NCBI GenBank assembly: GCA_027403435.1
Contig: DAHZDR010000404.1
Coordinates: 1 to 9,006, forward strand
Direction: 5' to 3'
Source: Deltaproteobacteria bacterium
Lineage (GTDB): Bacteria > Desulfobacterota > Binatia > Binatales > Binataceae
Length of the DNA: 9,006 nucleotides
The notes below the pieces were generated by a model. That model saw only the letters and a list, made by a program, of their open reading frames with translations, was not told the DNA's origin and searched no databases. Positions 1 to 7,333 of the stretch are shown piece by piece; within the stretch, counting starts at the first letter, position 1, and every line of letters starts with the position of its first letter. The translations under genes were made by a program, and so were the position numbers.

Positions 1-5
1 TCCGC

Positions 6-1160
6 TTATTTCATCGGGCCGAAGAAGGCGCGGATATCGTCGGCCAGCAGCTTGGGCTGTTCCATCGCGGCGAAATGGCCGCCGACCGGCATCACGGTCC
101 AGCGTTGAATATTGAAGGCGCGCTCGGCCCACGCCCGCGGCGGTTTGAGGATTTCGCGCGGAAAGATCGCGGCCGCCGTGGGCGTTTCGATACGGCCGGC
201 GGCGTCGGGACGCCACGGATGATGGCGCGCTTCGTAATAGAGCCGGGTCGAGGAGTTGATCGACTGGGTCGCCCAGTACACCATGATGTTCGTCAGCACC
301 TGATCCTTGGATAAAGCGGAATCGAGATTGCCGCCACAGTCGGTCCAGGTGCGGAATTTTTCGACGATCCATGCGGCCAGGCCGGCCGGCGAATCGTTCA
401 GGCCGTAGGCCAGCGTCTGCGGCTTGGTGCCCTGAATCCACTGATAGCCGCTTTCCTCGCGCCGAAAATGGTCCATATCGGCGAGGAACACTTTTTCTTC
501 GCTGGTCAGTTCCGAGGCTTGGTCGCGCCGTCCGCCGACGAAGAGCAGATTCAGATGGATGCCGTGGAGCCGATCGCCGTGGACCTCGCCCAAACGCGAC
601 GTGATTGCGGCGCCCCAGTCGCCGCCCTGTGCGCAATAACGATCGAAGCCGAGCGCCGCGGTCATCAGCGTATGGAAAATTTCGGCGATCGCCTGGATAT
701 TCATCGCGCGGGCGCGTGGATGGCCGGAGAAGCCATAGCCAGGCAGCGATGGGGCAATCACGGTAAAGGAATGATTCGGGTCGCCACCGTGGGCCGCCGG
801 ATCGGTCAGCATCGGGATGATGCGCGTGAACTCGCAAATCGAGCCGGGCCATCCGTGCGACAGCAACAGCGGCTTGGGATTGGGGCCGCGGCCGGGCGCG
901 TGGATGAAATGGAGGTCGAGGCCGTCGATCTCGACGTGGAACTGGGGCAGGCGGTTGAGTTCGGCTTCGTGCGCGCGCCAGTCGTAGCGGGTGCGCCAAT
1001 ATTCGACTAATTCCTTGATATAGGCGAGGTTAGCGCCGTACTCCCACCCGGTATCCGGCACCTCGTCGGGAAACCGGATGCGCGCGAGCCGTTCGCCGAG
1101 GTCGCGCAGGACTTCGTCAGGTACGTCGATCCGAAATGGTGCGATTGCGCCGTGAGCCAT
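6..1160 (-). CDS. Epoxide hydrolase, microsomal/EHN type (alpha/beta hydrolase)
   Basis: Predicted to hydrolyse epoxides to vicinal diols, probably in the cytoplasm since no signal peptide or membrane anchor is visible. The 384-residue protein opens with the EHN N-terminal domain (about residues 6-115), followed by the alpha/beta hydrolase core. Visible motifs are the oxyanion-hole HGWPGS (102-107), the nucleophile elbow GGDWG with D181, cap-domain tyrosines Y308/Y309 in SSTRLYYE, FPREI with E336 at the position of the acid in mammalian microsomal epoxide hydrolase, and GGHFAAMEQP with H362. The complete triad suggests an active enzyme. I chose the start at 1160 because GGAGG lies 6 bases upstream (1167-1171); an upstream in-frame ATG pair at 1197-1202 has no comparable site and would add 14 residues unlike the family. 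The stop is at 6-8. It is divergent from the sugar-phosphate operon. The substrate cannot be told; family members act on xenobiotic, lipid or terpenoid epoxides. Confidence 0.93.
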   Translation of the reverse strand: MAHGAIAPFRIDVPDEVLRDLGERLARIRFPDEVPDTGWEYGANLAYIKELVEYWRTRYDWRAHEAELNRLPQFHVEIDGLDLHFIHAPGRGPNPKPLLLSHGWPGSICEFTRIIPMLTDPAAHGGDPNHSFTVIAPSLPGYGFSGHPRARAMNIQAIAEIFHTLMTAALGFDRYCAQGGDWGAAITSRLGEVHGDRLHGIHLNLLFVGGRRDQASELTSEEKVFLADMDHFRREESGYQWIQGTKPQTLAYGLNDSPAGLAAWIVEKFRTWTDCGGNLDSALSKDQVLTNIMVYWATQSINSSTRLYYEARHHPWRPDAAGRIETPTAAAIFPREILKPPRAWAERAFNIQRWTVMPVGGHFAAMEQPKLLADDIRAFFGPMK

Positions 1161-1166
1161 CGCTTG

Positions 1167-1171
1167 CCTCC
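1167..1171 (-). promoter_or_regulatory. Shine-Dalgarno site of the epoxide hydrolase gene
   Basis: Reading on the minus strand, GGAGG sits 6 bases before the ATG at 1158-1160. This is a near-perfect site and decides the start against the upstream ATG codons at 1197-1202. Confidence 0.75.
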
Positions 1172-1234
1172 GTGGAGTTTTGTTCGGCGCGGGCGGCATC
1201 ATGACCGTCCCGGCGCACGCCGAGTCCGCCGCAA

Positions 1235-1263
1235 TTGCTATCGGCGATCGTCCGCGCCGTCAA
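1235..1263 (-). promoter_or_regulatory. Weak sigma70-like promoter candidate for the epoxide hydrolase gene
   Basis: On the minus strand TTGACG (1258-1263) is followed after 17 bases by TAGCAA (1235-1240). The -35 matches consensus at five of six positions, but the -10 at only three. It lies about 75 bases before the start codon, directly downstream of the palindrome at 1269-1295. Confidence 0.25.
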
Positions 1264-1268
1264 CCAGC

Positions 1269-1295
1269 CGGCTGCGCCGGCAGCCGGCGCAGCCG
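1269..1295. repeat. Perfect inverted repeat, 12-bp stem with CAG loop
   Basis: The arms 1269-1280 and 1284-1295 (CGGCTGCGCCGG and its exact complement) are separated by only three bases. No T-run follows on either strand and no gene ends here, so it is unlikely to be an intrinsic terminator. Its place between divergent starts, just upstream of a possible -35 for the epoxide hydrolase, would suit an operator. A dispersed genomic palindrome is the alternative. Confidence 0.6.
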
Positions 1296-1347
1296 TGAAA
1301 TGAGGATGAAACTGTGGACGCGAAATGGCCGCGGCGGGGTCGCGCCT

Positions 1348-1376
1348 TGATCCGTTGTTTCGCCAAGTGGGAGAAT
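1348..1376 (+). promoter_or_regulatory. Weak sigma70-like promoter candidate for tkt
   Basis: TTGATC (1348-1353) and GAGAAT (1371-1376) are spaced by 17 bases, each matching consensus at four of six positions. If used, the tkt transcript would have a leader of about 150 bases. No better-spaced pair was seen nearer the gene. Confidence 0.28.
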
Positions 1377-1453
1377 CTTTACGTCGGCGGCGGACGTGCG
1401 CGCCGGTGGAACGCCGGATTTGAACGGCGGTTGACGGATAATTACATCACGCG

Positions 1454-1499
1454 CGCCGGACCTTGACCGCGGCGCCGGACAAGTCGCCGGGGTCCGGCG
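1454..1499 (+). promoter_or_regulatory. Alternative hairpins in the tkt leader
   Basis: The 3' arm GGTCCGGCG (1491-1499) is the exact complement of CGCCGGACC at 1454-1462 (9 bp). Its last eight bases also complement CGCCGGAC at 1473-1480 (8 bp, 11-base loop). The two pairings exclude each other and end about 25 bases before the ribosome binding site. A regulatory role is inference; at this GC content such repeats can arise by chance. Confidence 0.35.
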
Positions 1500-1532
1500 A
1501 ACTGAAATCCATCACGAAGGATTGGAGCCAAG

Positions 1533-3563
1533 GTGGCACTCGCATCTGATTCGAAAATCACGCAGGCCGAACTCGATCAATTGTGCGTCAACTCGATTCG
1601 CGTGCTGGCGATCGACGCGGTGCAAAAAGCCAACTCGGGCCATCCGGGGATGCCGATGGGGATGGCGCCGGTGGCCTATCTGCTGTTCACGCGCTACTTG
1701 CGGCATAACCCGAAGAATCCGCAATGGTATGGACGCGACCGGTTCGTGCTGTCGGCGGGACACGGTTCGATGTTGCTGTACGCGTCGCTTTATCTGACCG
1801 GCTACGACTTGCCGCTCGACGAACTCAAGCGTTTCCGGCAGCTGCACAGCAAAACTCCGGGCCATCCCGAGCATGGGATAACGCCGGGCGTTGAAACCAC
1901 GACCGGACCGCTCGGGCAGGGCTTCGGCAACGGCGTGGGGATGGCGATTGCGGCGAAGCATATGGCGGCGCGTTTTGAACGCGACGGGGCGCGCCTGTGG
2001 GACCATCGGATTTTCGCGATCGTCAGCGACGGCGACCTGATGGAGGGAATCGCGAGCGAGGCGGCGTCGATCGCGGGCCATCTGGGACTGGGCAATATCG
2101 TTTATCTGTACGACGACAATCATGTGACGATCGACGGCCATACCGATCTGTCGTTTTCCGAAGACGTGACGCGGCGTTTCGACGCCTACGGATGGCATAC
2201 GCAGGTGGTCGATAACGCGAACGATCTGGGCGCGCTGGCGCAGGCGATCGATAACGGGATCGCCGAGGAAGGCCGGCCGTCGCTGATTCGCGTGCGCAGC
2301 CATATCGGCTACGGCAGCCCCCATCGCCAGGACACGTCGGAGGCGCACGGCAAACCGCTCGGGACCGAGGAAATCAAGCTGGTCAAGCAATTTTACGGCT
2401 GGCCGGCGGAGCCGGATTTTTACGTGCCCGACGCCGCCCTCAAGGAATTCCGGCGCTGCGTGGAGCGGGGCGCGCAACTGGAAAGCGAATGGCAGGGCCG
2501 GTTCGACGCGTGGGCCAAGGCGCATGGCGAGCGGGCGGCGGAGTTTCGCGCGATGGTCGCGGGCGAGCTGCCGAAAGGCTGGGACGCGGATTTGCCGGTG
2601 TTCACTCCAGAGCAGGCGCTGGCGACGCGCGAATCCGGGTCGAAGGCCGAGCGCGCGATCCATCCGCACGTCTGGAACCTGTTCGGCGGCGCGGCCGATT
2701 TGAATGAATCGACTTTCACCGACGTGGTGGACGGCGGCAATTTCGAGCGCGGCAATTACGCCGGCCGCAATCTTCATTTCGGCATCCGCGAACACGGGAT
2801 GTGCGCGATATTGAACGGCATCGCGCTGCACGGCGGCTTCATTCCGTACGGGTCGAGCTTTTTCGTGTTCACCGACTATTGCCGCCCGTCGATTCGGCTG
2901 GCGGCGCTGATGGGCCTGCATGTGGTTTACGTCTTCACCCACGACTCGATCGGCGTGGGCGAGGATGGCCCCACGCATCAGCCGGTCGAGCAGTTGACGG
3001 CGATGCGTTCGATACCGAATCTGACGGTGATTCGGCCGGGCGACGCCAATGAAGCGGTCGAGGCGTGGCGCGCCGCAATGACGCATCGCGGCGGCCCGGT
3101 GATGCTGGTGCTGGCGCGGCAGAAAATGCCGACGCTGGATCGGACGGCGCTGGCGCCGGCCAGCGGTCTGGCGCGGGGCGCTTACGTGCTGGGCGAAACG
3201 GCGGGCCGCGCGCCCGAGTTGATTTTGATCGCGACCGGATCGGAACTGCATCTGGCGGTCGGGGCGCGGGCCGAACTGGAAAAGCGCGGCCACGCCGTGC
3301 GCGTCGTCAGCATGCCGAGCTTTGAGTTGTTCGCGCGGCAGCCGCGGGCGTATCGCGACGCGGTGTTGCCGCCGGCGGTGCGCAAGCGGCTGGCGATCGA
3401 AGCGGGGGCGCCGGACGGATGGTATCGATGGGTGGGGCTGGACGGCGACGTGGTGGCGATGACCAGCTTCGGAGCGTCGGCGCCGGCGGGCGAAGTGATG
3501 AAGTATTTCGGCTTTACGCTCGAGAACGTGACCGAGCGGGCGCTCAAGCTGATCGGCCGTTAG
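1533..3563 (+). CDS. tkt: Transketolase
   Basis: Thiamine-diphosphate enzyme moving two-carbon ketol units between sugar phosphates in the cytoplasmic pentose phosphate pathway (xylulose-5-P with ribose-5-P or erythrose-4-P). The 676 residues match the usual length (E. coli TktA 663). Visible in order: SGHPG (35-39), GHGSM with H77, GPLGQG (125-130), the ThDP/Mg motif SDG...N with D166 and N196 thirty residues apart, FGIREHGM with E420 (the residue that activates the cofactor), THDSIGVGEDGPTHQP with H470 and H482, and a C-terminal domain from about 550. The usual GDG reads SDG here, which I regard as a known bacterial variant. The start is GTG at 1533, with GGAG five bases upstream (1524-1527); upstream in-frame extension is not needed for any motif. 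It is the first gene of the apparent tkt, tal-pgi, pgl operon, with a 69-base gap to the next gene. Confidence 0.97.
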   Translation: MALASDSKITQAELDQLCVNSIRVLAIDAVQKANSGHPGMPMGMAPVAYLLFTRYLRHNPKNPQWYGRDRFVLSAGHGSMLLYASLYLTGYDLPLDELKRFRQLHSKTPGHPEHGITPGVETTTGPLGQGFGNGVGMAIAAKHMAARFERDGARLWDHRIFAIVSDGDLMEGIASEAASIAGHLGLGNIVYLYDDNHVTIDGHTDLSFSEDVTRRFDAYGWHTQVVDNANDLGALAQAIDNGIAEEGRPSLIRVRSHIGYGSPHRQDTSEAHGKPLGTEEIKLVKQFYGWPAEPDFYVPDAALKEFRRCVERGAQLESEWQGRFDAWAKAHGERAAEFRAMVAGELPKGWDADLPVFTPEQALATRESGSKAERAIHPHVWNLFGGAADLNESTFTDVVDGGNFERGNYAGRNLHFGIREHGMCAILNGIALHGGFIPYGSSFFVFTDYCRPSIRLAALMGLHVVYVFTHDSIGVGEDGPTHQPVEQLTAMRSIPNLTVIRPGDANEAVEAWRAAMTHRGGPVMLVLARQKMPTLDRTALAPASGLARGAYVLGETAGRAPELILIATGSELHLAVGARAELEKRGHAVRVVSMPSFELFARQPRAYRDAVLPPAVRKRLAIEAGAPDGWYRWVGLDGDVVAMTSFGASAPAGEVMKYFGFTLENVTERALKLIGR

Positions 3564-3568
3564 GTTCA

Positions 3569-3607
3569 GGGCCGTGGGCGCACGGGAACGGCCGCGGGGC
3601 GCGGCCC
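3569..3607 (+). promoter_or_regulatory. Competing inverted repeats between tkt and tal-pgi
   Basis: GGCCGT (3570-3575) can pair with ACGGCC (3588-3593), while GGCCGC (3590-3595) can pair with GCGGCC (3601-3606); the two share bases 3590-3593. GGGCCG (3569-3574) can also pair with CGGCCC (3602-3607). No T-run follows, so this is not an intrinsic terminator. It could stabilise or process the mRNA, or be a by-product of high GC. Confidence 0.25.
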
Positions 3608-3632
3608 GGCGCGCGCGCAAGGAGCAATCGCG

Positions 3633-6482
3633 ATGGGCAATTCGGCAAGTCCGCTCAAGCAATTGGGGCAGTTCGGCCAGAGCGTATGGCTCGACTATAT
3701 CCGCCGGCATCTGCTCGAATCGGACGAGTTCCGCAAGCTGCTCGAGGACGACGGCGTCGATGGGATGACCTCGAACCCGACGATCTTCGAAAAGGCGATC
3801 GCGGGTTCGAACGATTACGACGGGCAGCTAACGGAACTTGCGCGCGCGGGCAAGAACGTCGATGAAATCTACGAAGCGCTTTCGACCACCGATATCAAGA
3901 CCGCGGCGGATCGGCTGCGGCCGATTTGGGAGCGCAGCCAGGGGCGCACCGGCTACGTCAGCTACGAGGTGTCGCCGCTGCTGGCGCACGACACGGACGG
4001 CACGATCGCGGCGGCGCGCCGCTATTTCGCGCTGATCGATCGGCCGAACCTGATGATCAAAGTGCCGTCCACGCCCGCGGGCGTCCTGGCGGTCGAACGG
4101 CTGATCGCCGAGGGCCGCTGCATCAACGTGACCCTGATGTTCTCGCTCAAGCATTACGAGGACGTGGCCCGCGCCTATCTCCGGGGACTGGAGGCGCGGG
4201 CGCGCGCGGGCCAGCCGCTGGAGCAAATCGCGTCGGTGGCGAGCGTGTTCGTCAGCCGGGTCGAGACGCTGGTGGACAAGCGGATCGACGAGAAGCTGAA
4301 GGTGAACGCGGACGAGGCGATCGCGGCGTTGCGCGGCACGAGCGCGGTGGCGAACGTCAATCTCATATACCAGCGCTTCAAGGAATTGTTCGGCGGCGCG
4401 GACTTCAAGGCGCTGGCGGCACGAGGGGCGCGCGCGCAGCGTCCGCTGTGGGCGTCCACGGGGACCAAAGATCCGAAGTACAGCGACATCAAGTACGTTC
4501 AGGAATTAATCGGGCCGGACACGGTGAACACGATGCCGCCGGCGACGATGGACGCCTATCGCGACCACGGCGCGCCGCGGGCGACGCTGGAGGAGCAGGC
4601 CGCCGCGGCGAAGGAGATTGTCGGGCGGCTGCGCGGCATCGGCGTCGATCTCAATGAAGTCGGCGAAGTGTTGCAGCGCGAGGGCGTCGATGCGTTCGTC
4701 AAGTCGTTCGAGGATTTGCTGGCGGTAATCAAGAAGCGGCGCGAAGCGATACTGGCGGGCGCGCACGATCGGCAGCGGATCAGCGCGCCGGCGGCGCAAA
4801 AGGAGATCGCGGCGGCCTATGCGCGGCTCGACGCGGAGGAATTTCCGTCGCGTCTGTGGCGCAAGGACGCCACGCTCTGGAAGAAGGAGCCGGCGCATCA
4901 GGAGGTAATCCGCAATTCGCTGGGATGGCTGAGCGTGGCGGAGACGATGGCGGAGCAGGCGGAAACGCTGCGCAATTTCGCCGACGCCGTGCGCAAGGAG
5001 GGCTATCAGGACGTCGTGCTGCTGGGGATGGGCGGTTCGAGCCTGTGTCCGGAGACGCTGGCGAAGACGTTTTACAGCGCGCCGGGCTATCCGCGGATGC
5101 AGGTGCTGGATTCCACCGTGCCGGAACGGATTCGCGCGATCGAACGGCGGATCGATATTATGACGACGCTCTTCGTGGTGTCGTCGAAATCGGGCGGCAC
5201 GGTCGAGACGCTGTCGCATTGCGCCTACTTTTACGAGCAGCTTGTGGCGCGGCGCGGAATCGCGGCGGGACGCGGTTTCGTCGCGATCACCGATCCGGGA
5301 ACGAATCTGGAAAAGATCGCGCGCGAACGCGGCTTCCGGCGCGTGTTTCTGAATCCGCCGGATATCGGCGGACGCTATTCGGCGCTGTCGTATTTCGGGC
5401 TGGTTCCGGCGGCGCTGATGGGTATTGACGTGGCGGGACTGTGCGATCGGGCGATTCGGATGGCGCATAGTTCGGCCGCCTGTGTGAAGGCGGAAAGCAA
5501 CGCGGGCGTGAGCCTGGGCGCGGCGCTCGGGGTGTTGCGGGGGACGGGCCGCGACAAGCTGACGCTGATCGTTTCGCCGTCGATCGCGGCGTTCGGCTTG
5601 TGGCTGGAGCAACTGATCGCGGAGAGCACCGGCAAAGAGGGCACGGGTATCGTGCCGGTGTGCGACGAACCGGCCGGCGCGCCGGAGGTTTACGGCGACG
5701 ATCGGACGTTTGTCTATCTGCGCCTCGCGGACGGCGCCGATCCGGCGCAGGACCACGCGGTCGCGGCGCTGGAACAGGCGGGCGCGCCGGTGGCGCGGAT
5801 CGCGATCGAAGAAAAGCTCGATTTGGGCGAGGAATTCATGCGCTGGGAGATCGCGACGGCGACCGCCGGCGCGATGCTCGGGATTAACGCGTTCGATCAG
5901 CCCAATGTGCAGGAGAGCAAGGACAATACGAATCGGCTGCTGAAGGAGTTCGCGTCGCGCGACAAGTTCGCCGAAGAGCATCCGGCGGCCGAACACGGCG
6001 CCGTCTCGCTGTATTGTCCGGACGAGACGCGCGCGCTGCTCGGCGGGGCGGGCGATTTCGCAACGATGCTCAAGGCCTTTCTGGGACTGGCGAAGCGCGG
6101 CGATTATCTGGCGACGATGGCGTACGTGGCGGCGGATGCGCCGGTCGAGCGGGAGATTGCGCGGATGCGCGTGGCGATCCGTAACCGCCTCAAGATCGCG
6201 ACCACGTTCGGCTACGGACCGCGCTTCCTGCATTCGACCGGCCAGCTGCATAAGGGCGGACCGAACACCGGCCTGTTCCTGCAAATTACCCAGGACCATG
6301 CGGAGAACCCGGCGATTCCCAACGCGCCCTATGGATTCGCGACGCTCAACGAAGCGCAGCATCGGGGCGACTACGAAGCGCTGCGGCGGCATGGCCGGCG
6401 CGTGCTCCGCGCGCATCTGCATGGCGAGGTGGCGAGCGCGCTGGGCGGGTTGCGCGCCGCGCTGATCGAGGCGCTGGGATGA
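3633..6482 (+). CDS. Bifunctional transaldolase / glucose-6-phosphate isomerase
   Basis: One uninterrupted frame of 949 residues carries two cytoplasmic enzymes. Residues about 1-372 are a transaldolase (sedoheptulose-7-P + glyceraldehyde-3-P to erythrose-4-P + fructose-6-P): QSVWLD with D21, TSNPT (46-50), YEVSP with E112, MIKVPST with the Schiff-base lysine K143, and STGTKD (275-280). Residues about 395-949 are a phosphoglucose isomerase (fructose-6-P to glucose-6-P): GMGGSS (465-470), SSKSGGTVE (517-525), GGRYS (579-583), ESTGKEG (664-670), NAFDQPNVQESK (752-763) and HSTGQLHKGG (867-876). Both halves are full length with all main motifs, so both are probably active. A charged linker of roughly 20 residues (about 373-395) joins them. 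The ATG at 3633 has AAGGAG eight bases upstream. Such Tal-PGI fusions are known in several bacterial groups. Fructose-6-P, made by the first half, is the substrate of the second. Confidence 0.96.
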   Translation: MGNSASPLKQLGQFGQSVWLDYIRRHLLESDEFRKLLEDDGVDGMTSNPTIFEKAIAGSNDYDGQLTELARAGKNVDEIYEALSTTDIKTAADRLRPIWERSQGRTGYVSYEVSPLLAHDTDGTIAAARRYFALIDRPNLMIKVPSTPAGVLAVERLIAEGRCINVTLMFSLKHYEDVARAYLRGLEARARAGQPLEQIASVASVFVSRVETLVDKRIDEKLKVNADEAIAALRGTSAVANVNLIYQRFKELFGGADFKALAARGARAQRPLWASTGTKDPKYSDIKYVQELIGPDTVNTMPPATMDAYRDHGAPRATLEEQAAAAKEIVGRLRGIGVDLNEVGEVLQREGVDAFVKSFEDLLAVIKKRREAILAGAHDRQRISAPAAQKEIAAAYARLDAEEFPSRLWRKDATLWKKEPAHQEVIRNSLGWLSVAETMAEQAETLRNFADAVRKEGYQDVVLLGMGGSSLCPETLAKTFYSAPGYPRMQVLDSTVPERIRAIERRIDIMTTLFVVSSKSGGTVETLSHCAYFYEQLVARRGIAAGRGFVAITDPGTNLEKIARERGFRRVFLNPPDIGGRYSALSYFGLVPAALMGIDVAGLCDRAIRMAHSSAACVKAESNAGVSLGAALGVLRGTGRDKLTLIVSPSIAAFGLWLEQLIAESTGKEGTGIVPVCDEPAGAPEVYGDDRTFVYLRLADGADPAQDHAVAALEQAGAPVARIAIEEKLDLGEEFMRWEIATATAGAMLGINAFDQPNVQESKDNTNRLLKEFASRDKFAEEHPAAEHGAVSLYCPDETRALLGGAGDFATMLKAFLGLAKRGDYLATMAYVAADAPVEREIARMRVAIRNRLKIATTFGYGPRFLHSTGQLHKGGPNTGLFLQITQDHAENPAIPNAPYGFATLNEAQHRGDYEALRRHGRRVLRAHLHGEVASALGGLRAALIEALG

Positions 6483-6531
6483 ACGCGCGGCGTGGCCGGC
6501 GATAAAATCAACTCTGGCGGAACATACGGAG

Positions 6532-7272
6532 ATGGGCGAGACGAAAATCGTGGTGCTGGAGGACGCGCGGGCGCTGTACGCGCACGCGGCCGAGGAAATT
6601 GCGCATCTGGCGGGCGAGGCGGTGTGCATGCATGGCGAATTCACGCTGTGTCTTTCGGGCGGATCGACGCCGGAGTCGGTTTACGCGATGCTCGGCACGA
6701 AATTCCTGTTGAGCGTGGACTGGAAAGAGGTGCAGTTTTTCTGGGGCGACGAACGCTGCGTGCCGCCGGATAATCCCGCGAGCAATTTCGCGATGGCGAC
6801 GCGGACGCTGCTGTCGAAGATCTCGCCACGGCCCAATCAGATCCATCGGATCCTGGGCGAACGCCCGCCGGCCGAGGCGGCCGCCGCCTATGCTGAGGAC
6901 TTGCGGAGCCATTTTGGCCTGGGCGGCGGCGAATTTCCGCGGTTCGATCTGGCGCTGCTGGGACTGGGCGGGAATTCGCATACGGCGTCGTTGTTTCCTG
7001 GCAGTCCGGCGATCCGAGAGCTGGAGCGGCTGGCGGTCGAAGTCGAGGTCGCCGATCCCATCGAACGCCATCGTGTGTCGATGACCGCGCCGGTCTTCAA
7101 CAACGCGGCGCATACGATGTTCATTGTGGCGGGCGAAGCCAAAGCGCAGGCGGTTTGGAACGTGCTGCGCGGGCCGCGCGACGCCGAAAAATATCCGGCG
7201 CAGATCATCGCGCCGCCCGCCGGCGAGGTCGTATGGCTGCTCGATCGAGCGGCGGCTGCGCGGCTGGATTGA
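6532..7272 (+). CDS. pgl: 6-phosphogluconolactonase (DevB/SOL family)
   Basis: Hydrolyses 6-phosphoglucono-1,5-lactone to 6-phosphogluconate, the second step of the oxidative pentose phosphate pathway, in the cytoplasm. The 246 residues fit the family. Motifs seen: SGGSTP (42-47), FFWGDER (69-75), VPPDNPASNF (77-86), LLGLGGNSHTASLFPG (142-157) with the conserved histidine H150, and RVSMTAPVFNNA (181-192). The segment normally reading DGH before TASLFPG is N148-S149-H150 here, so the usual Asp is Asn; the histidine is kept. The start ATG at 6532 fits the family N terminus (ETKIVVL), but the GGAG at 6528-6531 touches it with no spacer, and only a poorer GGCGGA (6516-6521) lies at normal distance. 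Ribosomes coupled from the tal-pgi stop 49 bases upstream could help initiation. A GTG at 6550 is the main alternative start. Its pathway partners zwf and gnd are absent from the window. Confidence 0.94.
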   Translation: MGETKIVVLEDARALYAHAAEEIAHLAGEAVCMHGEFTLCLSGGSTPESVYAMLGTKFLLSVDWKEVQFFWGDERCVPPDNPASNFAMATRTLLSKISPRPNQIHRILGERPPAEAAAAYAEDLRSHFGLGGGEFPRFDLALLGLGGNSHTASLFPGSPAIRELERLAVEVEVADPIERHRVSMTAPVFNNAAHTMFIVAGEAKAQAVWNVLRGPRDAEKYPAQIIAPPAGEVVWLLDRAAAARLD

Positions 7273-7333
7273 GGCCGCCGGCGGATCGTGGCGCCGCCCT
7301 GGTTCAAGCCTTGCGCCGCGCCAAAGGAAAGCT

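Larger units (their letters stand above)
1161..1532. other. Divergent intergenic region
   Basis: About 370 bases separate the start of the minus-strand epoxide hydrolase from the start of tkt. I see no convincing gene here. It holds a perfect palindrome at 1269-1295, one weak promoter candidate per direction, and G+C-rich inverted repeats at 1454-1499 just before the tkt ribosome binding site. Both flanking genes begin here, so the region must carry their promoters or those of a longer transcript. Base composition is slightly less GC-extreme around 1420-1450, where TTGAAC, TTGACG and GATAAT occur but with spacings that do not form a standard sigma70 promoter. Confidence 0.7.

Noticed and set aside
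468..1010. Plus-strand open frame of 180 codons opposite the epoxide hydrolase
   Set aside because: The complement strand encodes a complete epoxide hydrolase with all catalytic motifs; this frame has none.
1420..1448. TTGAAC/TTGACG with GATAAT or TACATC as a tkt promoter
   Set aside because: TTGAAC to GATAAT is only 11 bases, TTGACG directly abuts GATAAT with no spacer, and the 17-base option (TACATC) matches the -10 at only three of six positions.
1512..3710. Minus-strand open frame of about 732 codons opposite tkt
   Set aside because: It lies wholly antisense to a well-supported transketolase, has an Arg/His/Gln/Ala-rich composition typical of shadow frames in high-GC DNA, and shows no recognisable domain.
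4506..6644. Minus-strand open frame of about 712 codons opposite the tal-pgi fusion
   Set aside because: Same pattern: Arg-rich, no motifs, produced by the G/C third-position bias of the real gene on the plus strand.
7275..7284. Self-complementary CCGCCGGCGG after the pgl stop, considered as a terminator
   Set aside because: It has no loop of useful size as a single hairpin and no T-run follows, so it does not qualify as an intrinsic terminator.
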